A stretch of 64,000 nucleotides of DNA from Macrostomum hystrix (GCA_950097015.1 CATNEN010000011.1:3128501-3192500); one strand, 5' to 3'. Positions 11,819 to 22,789 are shown, numbered from the stretch's first letter. Notes: generated by a model from the sequence alone, not told the origin. Translations and numbers: made by a program.

Positions 11819-13249
11819 TTAGTTGATGAACTTTTGTCTTGGGCGCAAAGGCCTACTTGTGCGACTTATTTTGGCTGACGTATTTCCGTCTTTCTTGTCT
11901 GCGTTCACAAATTTTGCCGATCGCTTTCTCGATAAAGATAATTGCTCTCGCTGCTTCTGCTCTTGCTGCTTCTCCAGTTCTCGCTGCTTCTCCAGTTCTC
12001 GATGCTTCTCCTGCTCTTGCTGCTTCTCCAGTTCTCGCTGCTTCTCCAGTTCTCGATGCTTCTCCAGTTCTCGCTGCTTCTCCAGTTCTCGATGCTTCTC
12101 CTGCTCTTGCTGCTTCTCCAGTTCTCGCTGCTTCTCCAGTTCTCGATGCTTCTCCAGTTCTCGCTGCTTCTCCAGTTCTCGATGCTTCTCCTGCTCTTGC
12201 TGCTTCTCCAGTTCTCGCTGCTTCTCCTGCTCTTGCTGCTTCTCCAGTTCTCGCTGCTTCTCCAGTTCTCGATGCTTCTCCAGTTCTCGCTGCTTCTCCA
12301 GTTCTCGATGCTTCTCCTGCTCTTGCTGCTTCTCCAGTTCTCGCTGCTTCTCCAGTTCTCGATGCTTCTCCAGTTCTCGCTGCTTCTCCAGTTCTCGATG
12401 CTTCTCCTGCTCTTGCTGCTTCTCCAGTTCTCGCTGCTTCTCCAGTTCTCGATGCTTCTCCAGTTCTCGCTGCTTCTCCAGTTCTCGATGCTTCTCCTGC
12501 TCTTGCTGCTTCTCCAGTTCTCGCTGCTTCTCCTGCTCTTGCTGCTTCTCCAGTTCTCGCTGCTTCTCCAGTTCTCGATGCTTCTCCAGTTCTTGCTGCT
12601 TCTCCTGCTCTTGCTGCTTCTCCAGTTCTCGATGCTTCTCTAGTTCTCGCTGCTTCTCCAGTCCTCGCTGCTTCTCCATTTCTCGCTGCTTTTCCACTTC
12701 TGACTCTCCCTGCTCAAATTCTGCTCCCCTCGCAGTAGACAATTGAGCAGAATCAATCACATTTTTTACCTGATGCACACACGCAACAGATATTTTAATT
12801 ATACTACGTATTTCATCAGGAGCTACGGATACAGCCAACTCCAGATGATCAAGTGCCTTTGTTACATGCTGCTTTGCAATCACAGCTGAAAGCTGCGAAC
12901 TCTCTTCTTCCAACTTCCAACCATTATGTTTCAACCACTCCTTTCCGGCAGCAGCCGCTTTCGCTCGCTTGGAATGGTCTTGGTGACAATTCGATGATTT
13001 TTTTCTATGTCGAAAAATTGCTACACCATCACGGTAGGCCAGAGCTAAACCATTTTCCGAAATATAATTGACATTCGTTCCATGAGCCCTTCGAAGTAGA
13101 GAACCGGACAGTGGAATGTTTAGGATCTGAGCAGCTACACGAACACAAGTCGCTGTTAGTCTGATGCCGACGACCACTTCCCTGTCGGGAAAGGGTAAGG
13201 GCAGTTCTCCTTTTGGCTCAAAGACCGAAAAAGGATCGTTAATGAAAGC
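11819..13249 (-). CDS. Coiled-coil repeat protein of the long-TIR element (5' exon not found)
   Basis: A terminal exon is open from a splice acceptor (ttatttcag, exon begins at 13249) to a stop at 11819: 476 residues in phase 0. The start codon must lie in an upstream exon that I could not identify. The first ~180 residues are an unrecognised globular region (GIRLTATCVRVAAQILNIPL, then YISENGLALAYRDGVAIF). About 250 residues follow of six-residue repeats (EKQREL, EKHREL, EKQQEQ), predicted to form one continuous charged helix or coiled coil. The end is basic (KKRSAKF ... RPLRPRQKFIN). It lies convergent to the transposase inside the same inverted repeats, so it is probably an accessory protein of the element. 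The function is unknown. Confidence 0.6.
   Translation of the reverse strand, partial: AFINDPFSVFEPKGELPLPFPDREVVVGIRLTATCVRVAAQILNIPLSGSLLRRAHGTNVNYISENGLALAYRDGVAIFRHRKKSSNCHQDHSKRAKAAAAGKEWLKHNGWKLEEESSQLSAVIAKQHVTKALDHLELAVSVAPDEIRSIIKISVACVHQVKNVIDSAQLSTARGAEFEQGESEVEKQREMEKQRGLEKQRELEKHRELEKQQEQEKQQELEKHRELEKQRELEKQQEQEKQRELEKQQEQEKHRELEKQRELEKHRELEKQRELEKQQEQEKHRELEKQRELEKHRELEKQRELEKQQEQEKHRELEKQRELEKHRELEKQRELEKQQEQEKQRELEKQQEQEKHRELEKQRELEKHRELEKQRELEKQQEQEKHRELEKQRELEKHRELEKQRELEKQQEQEKHRELEKQRELEKQQEQKQREQLSLSRKRSAKFVNADKKDGNTSAKISRTSRPLRPRQKFIN
11945..12700 (+). repeat. 18-bp coding minisatellite (EKQREL repeats)
   Basis: About forty tandem 18-bp units, cttctccagttctcgctg with ctcgatg and ctgctcttg variants. 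They are arranged in a higher-order pattern of larger blocks. All units are multiples of three and stay open in several frames. The biologically sensible frame is the minus strand, giving EKQREL/EKHREL/EKQQEQ. Confidence 0.9.
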
Positions 13250-13469
13250 CTGAAATAAATTATATAACTTTTATTACATGCAAAAACATGCATCCATAAC
13301 ATCGAAAATAACTTCAAAGCGTTGACAGAAATATAGTGACATAAAAGACAAGTGTACACTCTTATTTACTTTACTTTTTCTTACTTAAACAAACTCTACT
13401 AAGCAAATACTGGACTTGGTTAAGTGAATCCTAGCATTGAAGATAAGAAAAAACAGGAAAACCATGAAT

Positions 13470-15795
13470 TATTACGCAGATATGAAAGGACATGAGTGGA
13501 AGTAGCAGATATTAAGAAGAAACTTGAAAAACATGAATTATCATGTTTATATGATATACATTACTCAGATATGAAAGGACATGAGTGGAACTAGCAGATA
13601 TTGAGAAGAAACTTGAAAAACATGAATTATCATGTTTATATGATATACATTACTCAGATATGAAAGGACATGAGTGGAAGTAGCAGATATTAAGAAGAAA
13701 CTTGAAAAACATGAATTTTCATGTTTATATGATATACATTACTCAGATGTGAAAGGACATGAGTGAAAGTAGCAGATATTGAGAAGAAACTTGAAAAACA
13801 TGAATTATCATGTTTATATGATATACATTACTCAGATATGAAAGGACATGAGTGGAACTAGCAGATATTAAGAAGAAACTTGAAAAACATGAATTATCAT
13901 GTTTATATGATATACATTACTCAGATATGAAAGGACATGAGTGGAACTAGCAGATATTGACAAGAAACTTGAAAAACATGAATTATCATGTTTATATGAT
14001 ATACATTACTCAGATATGAAAGGACATGAGTGGAAGTAGCAGATATTGAGAAGAAACTTGAAAAACATGAATTATCATGTTTATATGATATACATTACTG
14101 AGATATAAAACTTAAAAGGCACGAGTGAAACTAACATGGAAGCACTTGATGTTGAGTGTATATTATACACAGAGACAGATTTTGTGAATATGAGTTATCT
14201 ATCAAATATAATTTGGAGATTGATACAATTATTTTTGTTATTGATTTAAAGAATATATTACATTCCAGACCTGTAACTCAAACAAGTGTATTAAAAATGT
14301 GCCATAGCAATATGTATATTAATTAAAAAAAGACTAAAAGTTTTGCCTATTGAACTTATTTTTTCCAAGTTAGTTAGCTAGGAATGAGTAAAAGAGAAGC
14401 GTTCTAACTATATCGAAGCTAATGGTAATACTTAGCTTGTAAGGCATCAAGGCCTAACTTGTAAATAGAATAGAAATAGAAAATAGAAAATAGATTGTAA
14501 ATAGCTACTAGACTTTTGTATTTTTTAATATCAATAGCTAGTCTAGCTATTAGGCCTAGTATTATTATTACTTTGTTAATTGTTTAGAAAAGTGACAATA
14601 AAGTTGGATTTAATATAAAGCTCCTCTAGTTGCATGCATCATATCCTGAATAAATTCGAGTCATATGTCCTGACATAATTCATAAGAAGGTGCATATGTA
14701 GAATTCTGTATATATAGCCATGCCCATAGCTAGCTATTATTGTTTGAAATATTATTATTACTGAGTGTTAATATACATAGGCATAGATATAGATTATATA
14801 ATATATTGAGTGATTTGATTACAATCTTAAAGTGACAATTGTCATGCCAGTTTTTAATATTTCTAAAGGACACATACAATTACATATCTATCAACATGGG
14901 CATTGTCACATTGATAGTAATTTATGAATTGGTCCATTAGTCTATTAGTATTGGTCCATGACCTGCATGAGTGATATAAATTATGCATGAGTGATATAAA
15001 TTATATATTTGTAACAAGACTAAGACTAAGAGCTCTTAATTTTTGCTGCCAATTAAACAGTCTGTGGGGCAGTTACATTCTGATAAGTTTAAAAACTTGT
15101 CGGTGAAAACTGGTATTAAAACCTGAAAACTAGAAACTAGGAAAACTAAAATTAAAACGTGACATATAGCCATATAGGTCTGCATCAGATCGAGCACGTT
15201 GCTCAAGCTTTGCAACAAGTTAGAATTTATTTTTTACGATTGCAAAGTCGTAATCTCAACTGTAAGTCGTAATGACTGGTGTCTGAGTGACAATCAAGTT
15301 ATTTCACTTCGCCACTCATTTGGAAATTGTGGGGCATGTACAGAAATTTACATATACAGTAAAATTTTGACCCTGCTTCTTTTTACCGCATTGGGGCATT
15401 AGCCGTTAGTCAAGAAAATGGTTGGGGCACGCTTTTACCTATTGGAATGCTGAATTTCAAACTAAAGGTCACACTTCTCTAATAAATAAAAGCCAATCAA
15501 CCAAAGTTTATTGTGCATATTAAAGTTAAGACTTCATTCAAATTTTTTTCCATTTGGGGCACAATTTTACTGCGCCAATACAGAGCGATATTCTCTAGCC
15601 CCCTTCCAGCCGCCCTTCAGCCGCCCTAAAGCCAACTTTCACTGTCAGATTTTCATAGAAACAGCATCGACCATGCGAAACATGTTTTGGGGCAATAAAT
15701 TAAGAGCATGTGTGATTTATTTTTATTAAAATTACATCTGGGGCACTTATTTAAAATTTCGGTGCGGCTGGAAGGCGGCTACGGACATGTCAGTC
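13470..15795 (-). repeat. Right terminal inverted repeat arm with 89-bp array
   Basis: Reverse complement of 4176-6987. The 89-bp array occupies about 13470-14105 (about seven units, five fewer than the left). The unique part runs 14106-15795 and ends in acggacatgtcagtc. Arm identity is close to complete over the unique part by eye. Confidence 0.88.
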
Positions 15796-16098
15796 TTCTA
15801 CTTTTGACACGGTGCAGATGCTGGACACAGTTGTTTTGTGATTCAAGAAGTCCAAATGCGTTTTTTAGAGTTTGGAGTTTACTGAAAAATATTTTGGCAC
15901 TGTCATCAAGTTTTTTTATCGACGAAAATATCTGCTACATGAGTTTTTTCGAAGCAAAAATCATGCGAAGGTGCGGTGCAGAAAGCGAATTTTCGTATTG
16001 GTATGGTAGGCAACGAATGATTAAATGTACACAAAGTGCTCGGACGATTTAAGGGTCAGTGGTGGTACAAGTCACAAAGTATTAATCGTCAAGTGACT
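15796..16098. other. Spacer right of the long-TIR element
   Basis: No gene is recognised. A short duplicated motif (attaatcgtcaagt) occurs at about 16080 and 16133. Confidence 0.35.
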
Positions 16099-17463
16099 AG
16101 AGCCACGTACTTAAGTCAATCAGGGAACAAATATTAATCGTCAAGTTGATTGCAGTCGACGCAGACACTTTTTTCCGTTGCAGATGCTGGCGACTCCAGC
16201 AGACATTGTGCATCCAGTAAAGGCACGAGGGGCATTCGATCTGGCCAAAATGGGAGGTTTGCAACCGAACCTACACGTGACGTACGTGTACTTTTGCAAG
16301 CACAACTTATGCAGAAAACTTACCCACTGAATTGCAGCTATCTTTCGACCAGGTGGCTCCTCTTTACCGCGCAGGCATGACATGTCGTCTTCTGATCTGC
16401 ACATTCGGAGAAGCTTTTGATCACCGTCTTCATTAATGCCCTCGCCACGGAAAGCTTTCGTTGAATATTAGATAGGACTGTATGTGAGTCTAGAAGAAGG
16501 TTTCTACCAAACAGAGAGACGAAGACGCCACAGGAGTCGGAGTCAGTTTGCTGCGTGCAAATGCGATGCTCCAGCTTGAAACACTTGTTTCTTGCACGAT
16601 GAATGAATAGCGCGACGCTGTTATCGACGTTGGACAGCGTCAGCAGCTCGCTAAAACACACAGTAAGAAGAATATTAATTGTGGATTTTCATTTTTAATG
16701 TACCATAATGTACGCATTACAAGTTTTCATACTTCTTTTTCTTCTAAAGTTTCTCTTTGTATACTTCGCTTTCCTTTTACCCCACTGCTCTTCAGCTCCT
16801 TCTGGGCTCATAAAGTCACTTTTTCTCTTACGCCGGCAGAAAAATGGACGAGACTTTGTTCGGCAAGCGATGCTGGCTTTATTTATTTTGTCGTGAATGA
16901 AAGCTGCATTGCTTTTGCAGAAGTCAGCTACAGAAAGAGTTAAGTTGTAAGTAGATTTAATTGTTTTTAACCAGCTTTCTACATGAGCGTTAGGAAAAGG
17001 TGATTTAAGATTCAAACTCTGCTGCAGGCTATGCCAGCCGATGGCTGCCAGCAGAGGAAGGTATGCCAATTAGTAGCGTGAAATCAGGAAGTCAACTAAA
17101 TCAGGACGGTTAAAGCTCATTGTCCTTTTCGCAGTTACATAGTTGGATAAGCAACGAACCTTTAATGTAGTTGAAGTACGCAAAAAATACAGATCGCCTG
17201 TACAGAGCATTGCTGGGCCTGTTATCAGAGCTATCTGAGCTATCAGACAAATCTGAGTCATCGGTGCCATCCTCTGGATCAGAGCCATCCATGGATTTTG
17301 ACGAATCAATGTCATCAGCGGAATCCACCAAATGTGTATAAAATTTTCTCTGCAAAGAAGCAGAGAAAGTGCACTTTAAATGAGAATATCTGAAAAAGTA
17401 CTTGACTAATTTGTGTGTCTGAGGTGTCATTGTATGACATGAGGTAGCAGGGACATGCGTCAA
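16099..17463 (-). pseudogene. Decayed transposon gene: transposase tail, Ulp1-like protease, zinc finger
   Basis: Several overlapping minus-strand frames together look like one decayed or multi-exon gene. Frame 17463-17110 has an acidic DSSDSSD stretch. Frame 17069-16695 has SPFPNAHVESWLKTIKS, matching the post-catalytic pattern of the neighbouring transposase. Frame 16661-16324 has QQTDSDSCGVFVSLFG, the oxyanion Gln and catalytic Cys pattern of Ulp1/C48 cysteine proteases. A possible splice (donor at 16323, acceptor before 16270) would join CADQKTTCHAC ... AAIQW to a region with ECPSCLYWMHNVC, a PHD-like zinc-binding pattern. Transposase plus Ulp1-type protease plus zinc finger is known in MULE/KDZ-type elements. 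The upstream transposase core is missing, so I call it a remnant. Confidence 0.55.
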
Positions 17464-17484
17464 GATGTGTACAAAATTTCGGGT

Positions 17485-17595
17485 CTATGAATTTTGCTAG
17501 CAGGCAATGTGCTAGCCGAAATGTGCTAGCTGAAATCTGCTAGCCGAAATCTGCTAGCCGAAATCTGCTAGCCGAACTTTGCTAGCAGGAACTCG
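17485..17595 (+). repeat. GCTAGC-containing short tandem array (left)
   Basis: Units of gctagccgaaatct / gctagcaggaact repeat about eight times. Each contains the palindrome gctagc. The same motif in the opposite sense (gctagcaaagttcctgctag) forms a longer array at 20195-20470. The two may be subterminal repeats of one element later split by the LINE at 17640-18815. Confidence 0.7.
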
Positions 17596-17639
17596 TGAAC
17601 CCCCATTTCACGAACCGGACCAACTGGCGGACTAAATGC

Positions 17640-18815
17640 GGACGAAAATCGGATCAACGGCCCCCATATAAATTAAAGTAACGATGGAGCCAATATAGAT
17701 TTTTAAGAACAGTGGAGTAAATAGCGAGAAATGGATCTACTGAATATACTTGGGATCGGAACCTTATAGAGAGAATTAATTTTAGAATCTGCAAGTCGAT
17801 TCTGCAAGTTAGTCCAAACACAGACAGCAATGGTGCTCGGTCCGAATTAGGAAGACTACCACTATTATATAGTATTCAAAAAAGAAGCCTTCAATACTGG
17901 TCCTCAGTTCGGAGCCGACCAGACTCCATCATCGCGAAATTGGTGGCAGATACAGAATACAGCGATGTTGGCATTGGGGAAAAAATGAATAGTGAAGTAA
18001 TGCGGAATTGTCAACAGACTAGAAAAACAAAGTCCATAAAAACGCACAGAGAGAACTTTGAGTCACAGTTTCGAAGCCACTGGACTCAGAGGATGGGAAA
18101 ATCAGCCAAGCTCAGCCACTTCTATTACACGTTTAAGAAAGATTTCTCCCGAGAAAAGTACCTAACAATAATCTCTAACCCAGAACAAAGGCGCACAATG
18201 TCCCGATTTCGTCTAGGAAACCACAAACTGGCCTGTGAGACATTGCGCACTGTAAGACCGAAAATCGCCTATGAAAACAGAACATGCCCAAAATGTAGAG
18301 TCGAGGTAGAGAGCGAAACTCATATTCTCTTTAGATGCGATTGGTCCGTTTATGTTCCAATTAGAAATAAACTCATAGAGAAAGTAGCAGGTACTGTTCG
18401 AAATTTCGAAAGCCTAACAGCTGATGACAAAATTGTGTATTTAATTACACAGAAAAGCACAGAATTAACAGAAAGTTTTGTGGACTTCATAGAAAGCATA
18501 ATTAAAGCTAGATAAAAAGAGACTGCCCTGAGGCCCATAGTAGAATGCAAAAACACAATATAGCTATTCTCCTTTCGGTCAGTTTTAATTTTCTCTTTAA
18601 ATTTCAATATTTCATTTTTTGTTTTAATGCCTTTGTTTATTTCAAAAATTTGTTTTTTTCAAACATTTTATTAACCTAAAATTACGCATGCTACTGTTTT
18701 CCTATCGCCTTCTCTTTAAAAAATCGATTTGTTTAACCTCAAACATAAAATAAACAAAAAAAATCAGCACCCAATCGGCGTGCGCACCTCAATAATAATA
18801 ATAATAATAATAATA
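17640..18815 (+). mobile_element. 5'-truncated LINE 3' end with (AAT)n tail
   Basis: The coding part from about 17790 to the stop at 18515 reads as the C-terminus of a non-LTR retrotransposon reverse transcriptase. It has ELGRLPLL ... SLQYWSS, then TMSRFRLGNHKLACETLR and CPKCRVEVESETHILFRC, the conserved zinc-knuckle tail of jockey/CR1/L2-like LINEs. A short 3' UTR and an ataataataat run at about 18791-18813 end it. The polymerase core is absent, as expected for 5' truncation on insertion. The exact clade is not determined. Confidence 0.75.
17940..18515 (+). pseudogene. LINE reverse transcriptase C-terminal fragment
   Basis: 191 open codons from the first ATG, within a longer open stretch. 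The Cys-x2-Cys and His-x4-Cys cluster (CPKC ... HILFRC) is the C-terminal zinc-binding motif of LINE ORF2 proteins. Without the reverse transcriptase and endonuclease domains it cannot act alone. Confidence 0.7.
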
Positions 18816-20190
18816 TATTGTTGCATATGAAGTAATAGTGTGTATTAATGGTTTGTTAAGTACGAAACATGTGAGCAAAAGTATGACCATGTGAGCGGCG
18901 CTCTTGATTTCGCCAACTCGGAGAAAGTGGCTATACTACTTGATTATACTCTAGTGACAACTAACTATTATCAGCTGCGGATAGTTGTAATAAAATTGCA
19001 GGAGCTTTAGTGCACTGCACTGCCCAAGTACTTCAGCTATACGTGTAGCTTAGTCAGGTACAATTACAATTATTTAGCATTACTCCATCTGGACTTCTGA
19101 CCCGCATGCCTTCGGTCCATTGTAAATTACGTTTTACTGTTGCCTAGCCAGTAATTATACTCCGGAAAGCAGCAATGCAGTACCAAAAAACCTATAAATA
19201 AAGCTTTGTAATTTGAATGCGCGAACTGCAGCAAGCCGCACGAATGACTCATGCTCCTAGACTCAAATTGTTTATACATGCAACACAGTTTCTAGCATGT
19301 CTGGACGAATAAATAGGATATTCCCTTTTCGCGTATAAAACACGAGAAATTTTGTATCTTGTCTTGTAAGAAATCGGCGAGTTTCGTGCGAGATTTTCTT
19401 GGCTAGATTTTCGTGCGCTTTTTTATTTGACAAGAAGTTCTCTTCTCAAAGGTAATTCTTTAGCGAACTTCTCGGCTCGCAAGAGAATCTCTTCTTGACG
19501 AGAAAAGAAAAAATCTTTTTAATGACCCAGCCCACTGATCATTAGTAATACGTTATGTAACAGGGCTTATGACTCTACTTTTCTCTCTTGGTAGCGTATT
19601 CTTCTGGCCTCCTTTGTTACTTATTTCTCTCTCTAACTCTTTGTATTCTCCTTTAAATCTTATCTTGGTGACCCTGAAAAGGGCCGTTTTAACTCCACAA
19701 CTCTTATGTTGTGAGCTTCCCTTAAGGTAGCGCTTTTGCACTGGCACGAGCGGTTTATCCTTCTAAGGCACTAGGTCTCTTATTCTCCAGTCTCAGCCTC
19801 AACCTCTGTCTTATCTCCACACTGGACAATATCTTCTTAATATATTGAATGACACAACAATTTCACTTATTCAAAAGGTGCTACTTATAAAAAATATATA
19901 AAAAATATTTATAGTATATGGCATATAAAATATATAGCGCAGAAATATAAAAAATAATTGAGATACGAGGTCTCGTATACTGTATAGCGCAAAAATACTG
20001 AACTGTTACAGTTAGGTGCTTGCATATTCTTTCAGCCAGCTTTGTTGCATAATATTCAGCAACAAATCCCATTGGAGCTATGCCAATAAATTGCACTCAC
20101 CCTTTCTTTGAAGGCTAGTCATAGCTTACTGCTCAACCAGTAGATGCAGATTATAGACTTGAGCAAAGTTAATTTCGCAAGAAAATTTTA
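18816..20190. other. Repeat-derived spacer with an inverted repeat
   Basis: No gene is recognised. About 19330-19505 holds self-complementary segments (agaagttctcttctc, agaacttctcgg-like, gagaatctcttcttg), suggesting a small hairpin element. About 19680-19760 (gggccgttttaactc ... cacgagcggt) resembles about 1500-1560 in the receptor intron, so both are fragments of one dispersed repeat. Confidence 0.45.
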
Positions 20191-20194
20191 ATCA

Positions 20195-20470
20195 AGCTAG
20201 CAAAATCCTCGCTAGCAAAGTTCCTGCTAGCAAACTTCGGCTAGCAAACTTAATCGGCTAGCAAACTTCGGCAAGCAAATTTCAGCTAGCTAAATCCTCG
20301 ATAGCAAAGTTCCTGCTAACAAAGTTCCTGCTAGCAAAGTTCCTGCTAACAAAGATCGGCTAGCAAAGTTCCTGCTAACAAAGATCGGCTAGCAAAGTTC
20401 CTGCTAGCAAAGTTCGGCTAGCAAAAAACAGCAAGCAAATTTCGGCTAGCAGATTTCGGCTAGCAAATCT
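20195..20470 (+). repeat. GCTAGC-containing tandem array (right)
   Basis: About eighteen short units such as gctagcaaagttcct and gctagcaaacttcg. It is the inverted counterpart of 17485-17595: agatttcggctagc here, gctagccgaaatct there. Confidence 0.75.
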
Positions 20471-20489
20471 CGTACTCCCCTAAAATTTC

Positions 20490-20680
20490 ATGTCACATGG
20501 ATCATGTATACGGTCACAGCACTTATTTTTTTAATGTCAATGGTATGACGAAAGCCGCAAAGAAGCAGAGAAAGCACATTTTAAATGAGAATATCTGAAA
20601 AAGTACTTGACTAATTAATTTGTGTGTCTAAGGTGTCATTGTATAGCAGGGACATGTGTCAAGCAGTTGTAGCAGTATCT
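20490..20680 (+). repeat. Dispersed repeat end, third copy
   Basis: Bases 20560-20680 match 17345-17470 in the same orientation and 4055-4175 in reverse: aatatctgaaaaagtacttg, then aggtgtcattgta. This is a fragment of an older multi-copy element. Confidence 0.6.
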
Positions 20681-20877
20681 GGTGAAATAATTGACCCATG
20701 CCTTTAGGTGATGTAACACACTAAAACTGGGGAACGAATCTCGCGCTGGCAGACCGAGACCGGTTTCTGGCTTGTTTGCCTTCGTCAGTCAGCCATAGCC
20801 ACACGCAGTCCTCTCCCACCACTCTTAGTGTGCACAGAAGTCTCTTTTAACCTTGCCATTTTCTATGGCGATGCTTT

Positions 20878-21029
20878 TGTAAGATTGTTGGCAACATGTC
20901 TGCACGCGCTATGTACGTTTGCATGCTGTACAATGGTGTACATTAATCGTTAAAATATAAGCGAGTGAGTTGACGCCTTAAGTGGCGAGAAGTTGGTCTA
21001 CGCTACAATCTCGTTTTCGGCGGCTTACA
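20878..21029 (+). repeat. 5' LTR
   Basis: 152 bp, tgtaagattgttggcaacat to cggcggcttaca. Very short for an LTR. It has two mismatches to the 3' LTR, suggesting a fairly recent insertion. Confidence 0.92.
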
Positions 21030-21047
21030 CTGGTGGCAGCGGTGGCT

Positions 21048-21800
21048 ATGAAAAACAGTGAGAGCAGCGCTAGTGCAGAGAGCCCTGCAGTGGCAGTAGC
21101 GCAAGCCAGTTTTGTCAACATGTTTCTGCGACCGCCCCAATACCAGTATGGGCAAGATTTTGAGCTCTGGCTGGCGCGTTTCAACAACTTTGCATCGTCC
21201 TTTCCGGAGGATCAGCGCAAAAATGCTCTACTGTCATTCCTCGACGACAAAGCGTACCAAGCGGCCAGCAATCTGGCAGCTGCCCATTCCTACAGCGATT
21301 TTGAAAAGGCTTTGCTCAGTCGTTTCCGGCCATCTGCATCCTCTGCTGAGCTGCAAGCCCAGTTCTTCAGCCTCACTCAGAAGGACGGGCAGTCGGTTGC
21401 AGAGTACTCCGATGCCCTGGTCATCGCGGTGAAGCGCGCTTTTCCAAGTCTAGAGGAGCCTGCGACTGATGAGCGCAGGATGACGGAAGTGACAGCGAAG
21501 GACGAGCTGCTCAAAGGTCGATTTCTTTCTGGATTGAGAAACCCAGCTGTGCGGATGCAGACGCAGATGCAGCCGAAAGCGACGTTCACTGAGACGGTGG
21601 AAACAGCGAAGTTCGTCGAATCAGTGCAGTCACAAGGAGGCGCCGCCACTGCACTGGCTGCTGAGGCTCCCGAGGCCTTTGCTGTTGGAATTCAGCGGTC
21701 TCTGCAAGAGCTGTCGAACAAGCTCAGCCATCTGGAGTCGAAAGAACAAGATCGTCATGGAAGCGGCGACAGACGTGGAGTCGTGACGTGTTGGAGGTGA
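21048..21800 (+). pseudogene. Gypsy gag, truncated at the zinc knuckle
   Basis: The start is the first ATG after the primer-binding site (ggtggctATG). The capsid-like region FELWLARFNNFASS, then ALLSFLDDKAYQ and LLSRFRPSASSAELQAQF, matches Ty3/Gypsy retrotransposon gag. The frame ends at a TGA (21798-21800) exactly where the second cysteine of a CCHC zinc knuckle is expected. The remaining knuckle pattern (GKPGHVQRFC) continues in frame behind the stop. The copy is therefore inactivated by a point change or needs readthrough. Confidence 0.85.
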
Positions 21801-21886
21801 GGTAAGCCGGGCCACGTTCAAAGATTCTGCTCTCAGAATTCGGGAAACTTCAATGGAGCGGCGACCGCCGGGGTGCCGTTCCGCAA

Positions 21887-22336
21887 GTGAGAATCCCGGC
21901 GCAGCCAGTCCTGGAGGTGTCCTGCTCAGCCACCGGCGCCAACATGCTGGTGCAGTGCCGCATTCTGCCGATGGGTGTCCCTGCCAGCTGTTTGGTTGAC
22001 ACTGGGTGTTCACAGTCGCTGATGTCGAGTTCCCTGTTTCGTAAGCTGAATGAGAAACTTTTGCCGTTGGCGACGCCCGTGTATCTGAAGCTGGCAGACG
22101 GCAACTATTTGGCAGCCTGTGGTTGGCAGGAAGTGCAGCTGAGTTTCGGTGTTGCAACTGTTCGGCAGGAGGTGTTGATCGTCAACAATCTGGCGAAGGA
22201 TTTTTTGTTGGGTGCAGATTTCCTGAGAAGTTGTGGCTGCATCATCGACTGCAATCGTCAAACGCTCAGTGTGTGCTTCAGCAATGCTTCAGAAAATGGA
22301 ATCTTCAGCACAAGGGAGTGGTGCATTCGCCGTTGA
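21887..22336 (+). pseudogene. Gypsy aspartic protease region
   Basis: The frame contains LVDTGCSQSLMSSSLF, the D-T-G active site of retroviral-type aspartic proteases, then LGADFLRSCG, the usual downstream 'LGxDFL' motif. It runs out of frame near 22290-22336, and the coding sequence resumes in the next frame (22233-22838), indicating a frameshift. Confidence 0.85.
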
Positions 22337-22789
22337 AGTGGCGGACCGTACAACTGTACCCGCTGGTCATGAAATCGTGTTTCCTGTGAGACTGGCGACT
22401 GGATCAGCGACTGCTGTTAATGGTGAGTGCGGAATCTTTGAGCCCGACAATTCAAAGGAAATCTCAAATGTCCTGTGTGGAGCGCGCAGCCTTTCCGTAA
22501 TGCGAGGCGGACTCATCGCTGTGCACTATGTCAACACGGATACTAAGCCTCATACTTTTTACCCCGGAACTAAACTGGGGAGTTTCGAGCCGATGGAGAC
22601 GGAGTCGCTAATGCAAGTTGAGTCAGTGAAAGACCAAGAAATTGAGCATGGACCCGATGTTGTAGCGCAAGTGCATATCGATGAGAACAATCTGACAGCC
22701 AATCAAGCCCGGAGTGTCAAGGACATGCTGCATCAGTACCGGGATGTGTTCTCAAAGAGTCCGAACGACCTGGGCTGCACTACACTGAG

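Larger units (their letters stand above)
4176..15795. mobile_element. 11.6-kb DNA transposon with very long terminal inverted repeats
   Basis: The outer ends are perfect inverted copies: gactgacatgtccgtagcc at 4176 and its reverse complement ending at 15795. The inverted match continues inward for over 2 kb on each side (left to about 6987, right from about 13470). The two arms encode identical meaningless reading frames in mirror positions, for example 4753-4935 and 15036-15218, so the arms are nearly identical and the element is young or homogenised. The inner 6.5 kb holds a spliced plus-strand transposase-like gene and a minus-strand coiled-coil gene. No clear target-site duplication was found; the flanks are gcttcttt and ttctactttt. 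Superfamily placement is uncertain. Transposase layout and a Ulp1-type relative next door suggest the MULE/KDZ-like range. Confidence 0.85.

Noticed and set aside
11823-12746. Long plus-strand frames of Ser/Cys/Phe or Leu repeats through the coiled-coil gene
   Set aside because: The 18-bp unit is a multiple of three without stops in several frames. The minus strand is the one with a splice acceptor, unique flanking protein and a sensible coiled coil.
4166-15805. A target-site duplication for the long-TIR element
   Set aside because: The flanks gcttcttt and ttctactttt are similar in composition but do not give a clean direct repeat of any standard length.
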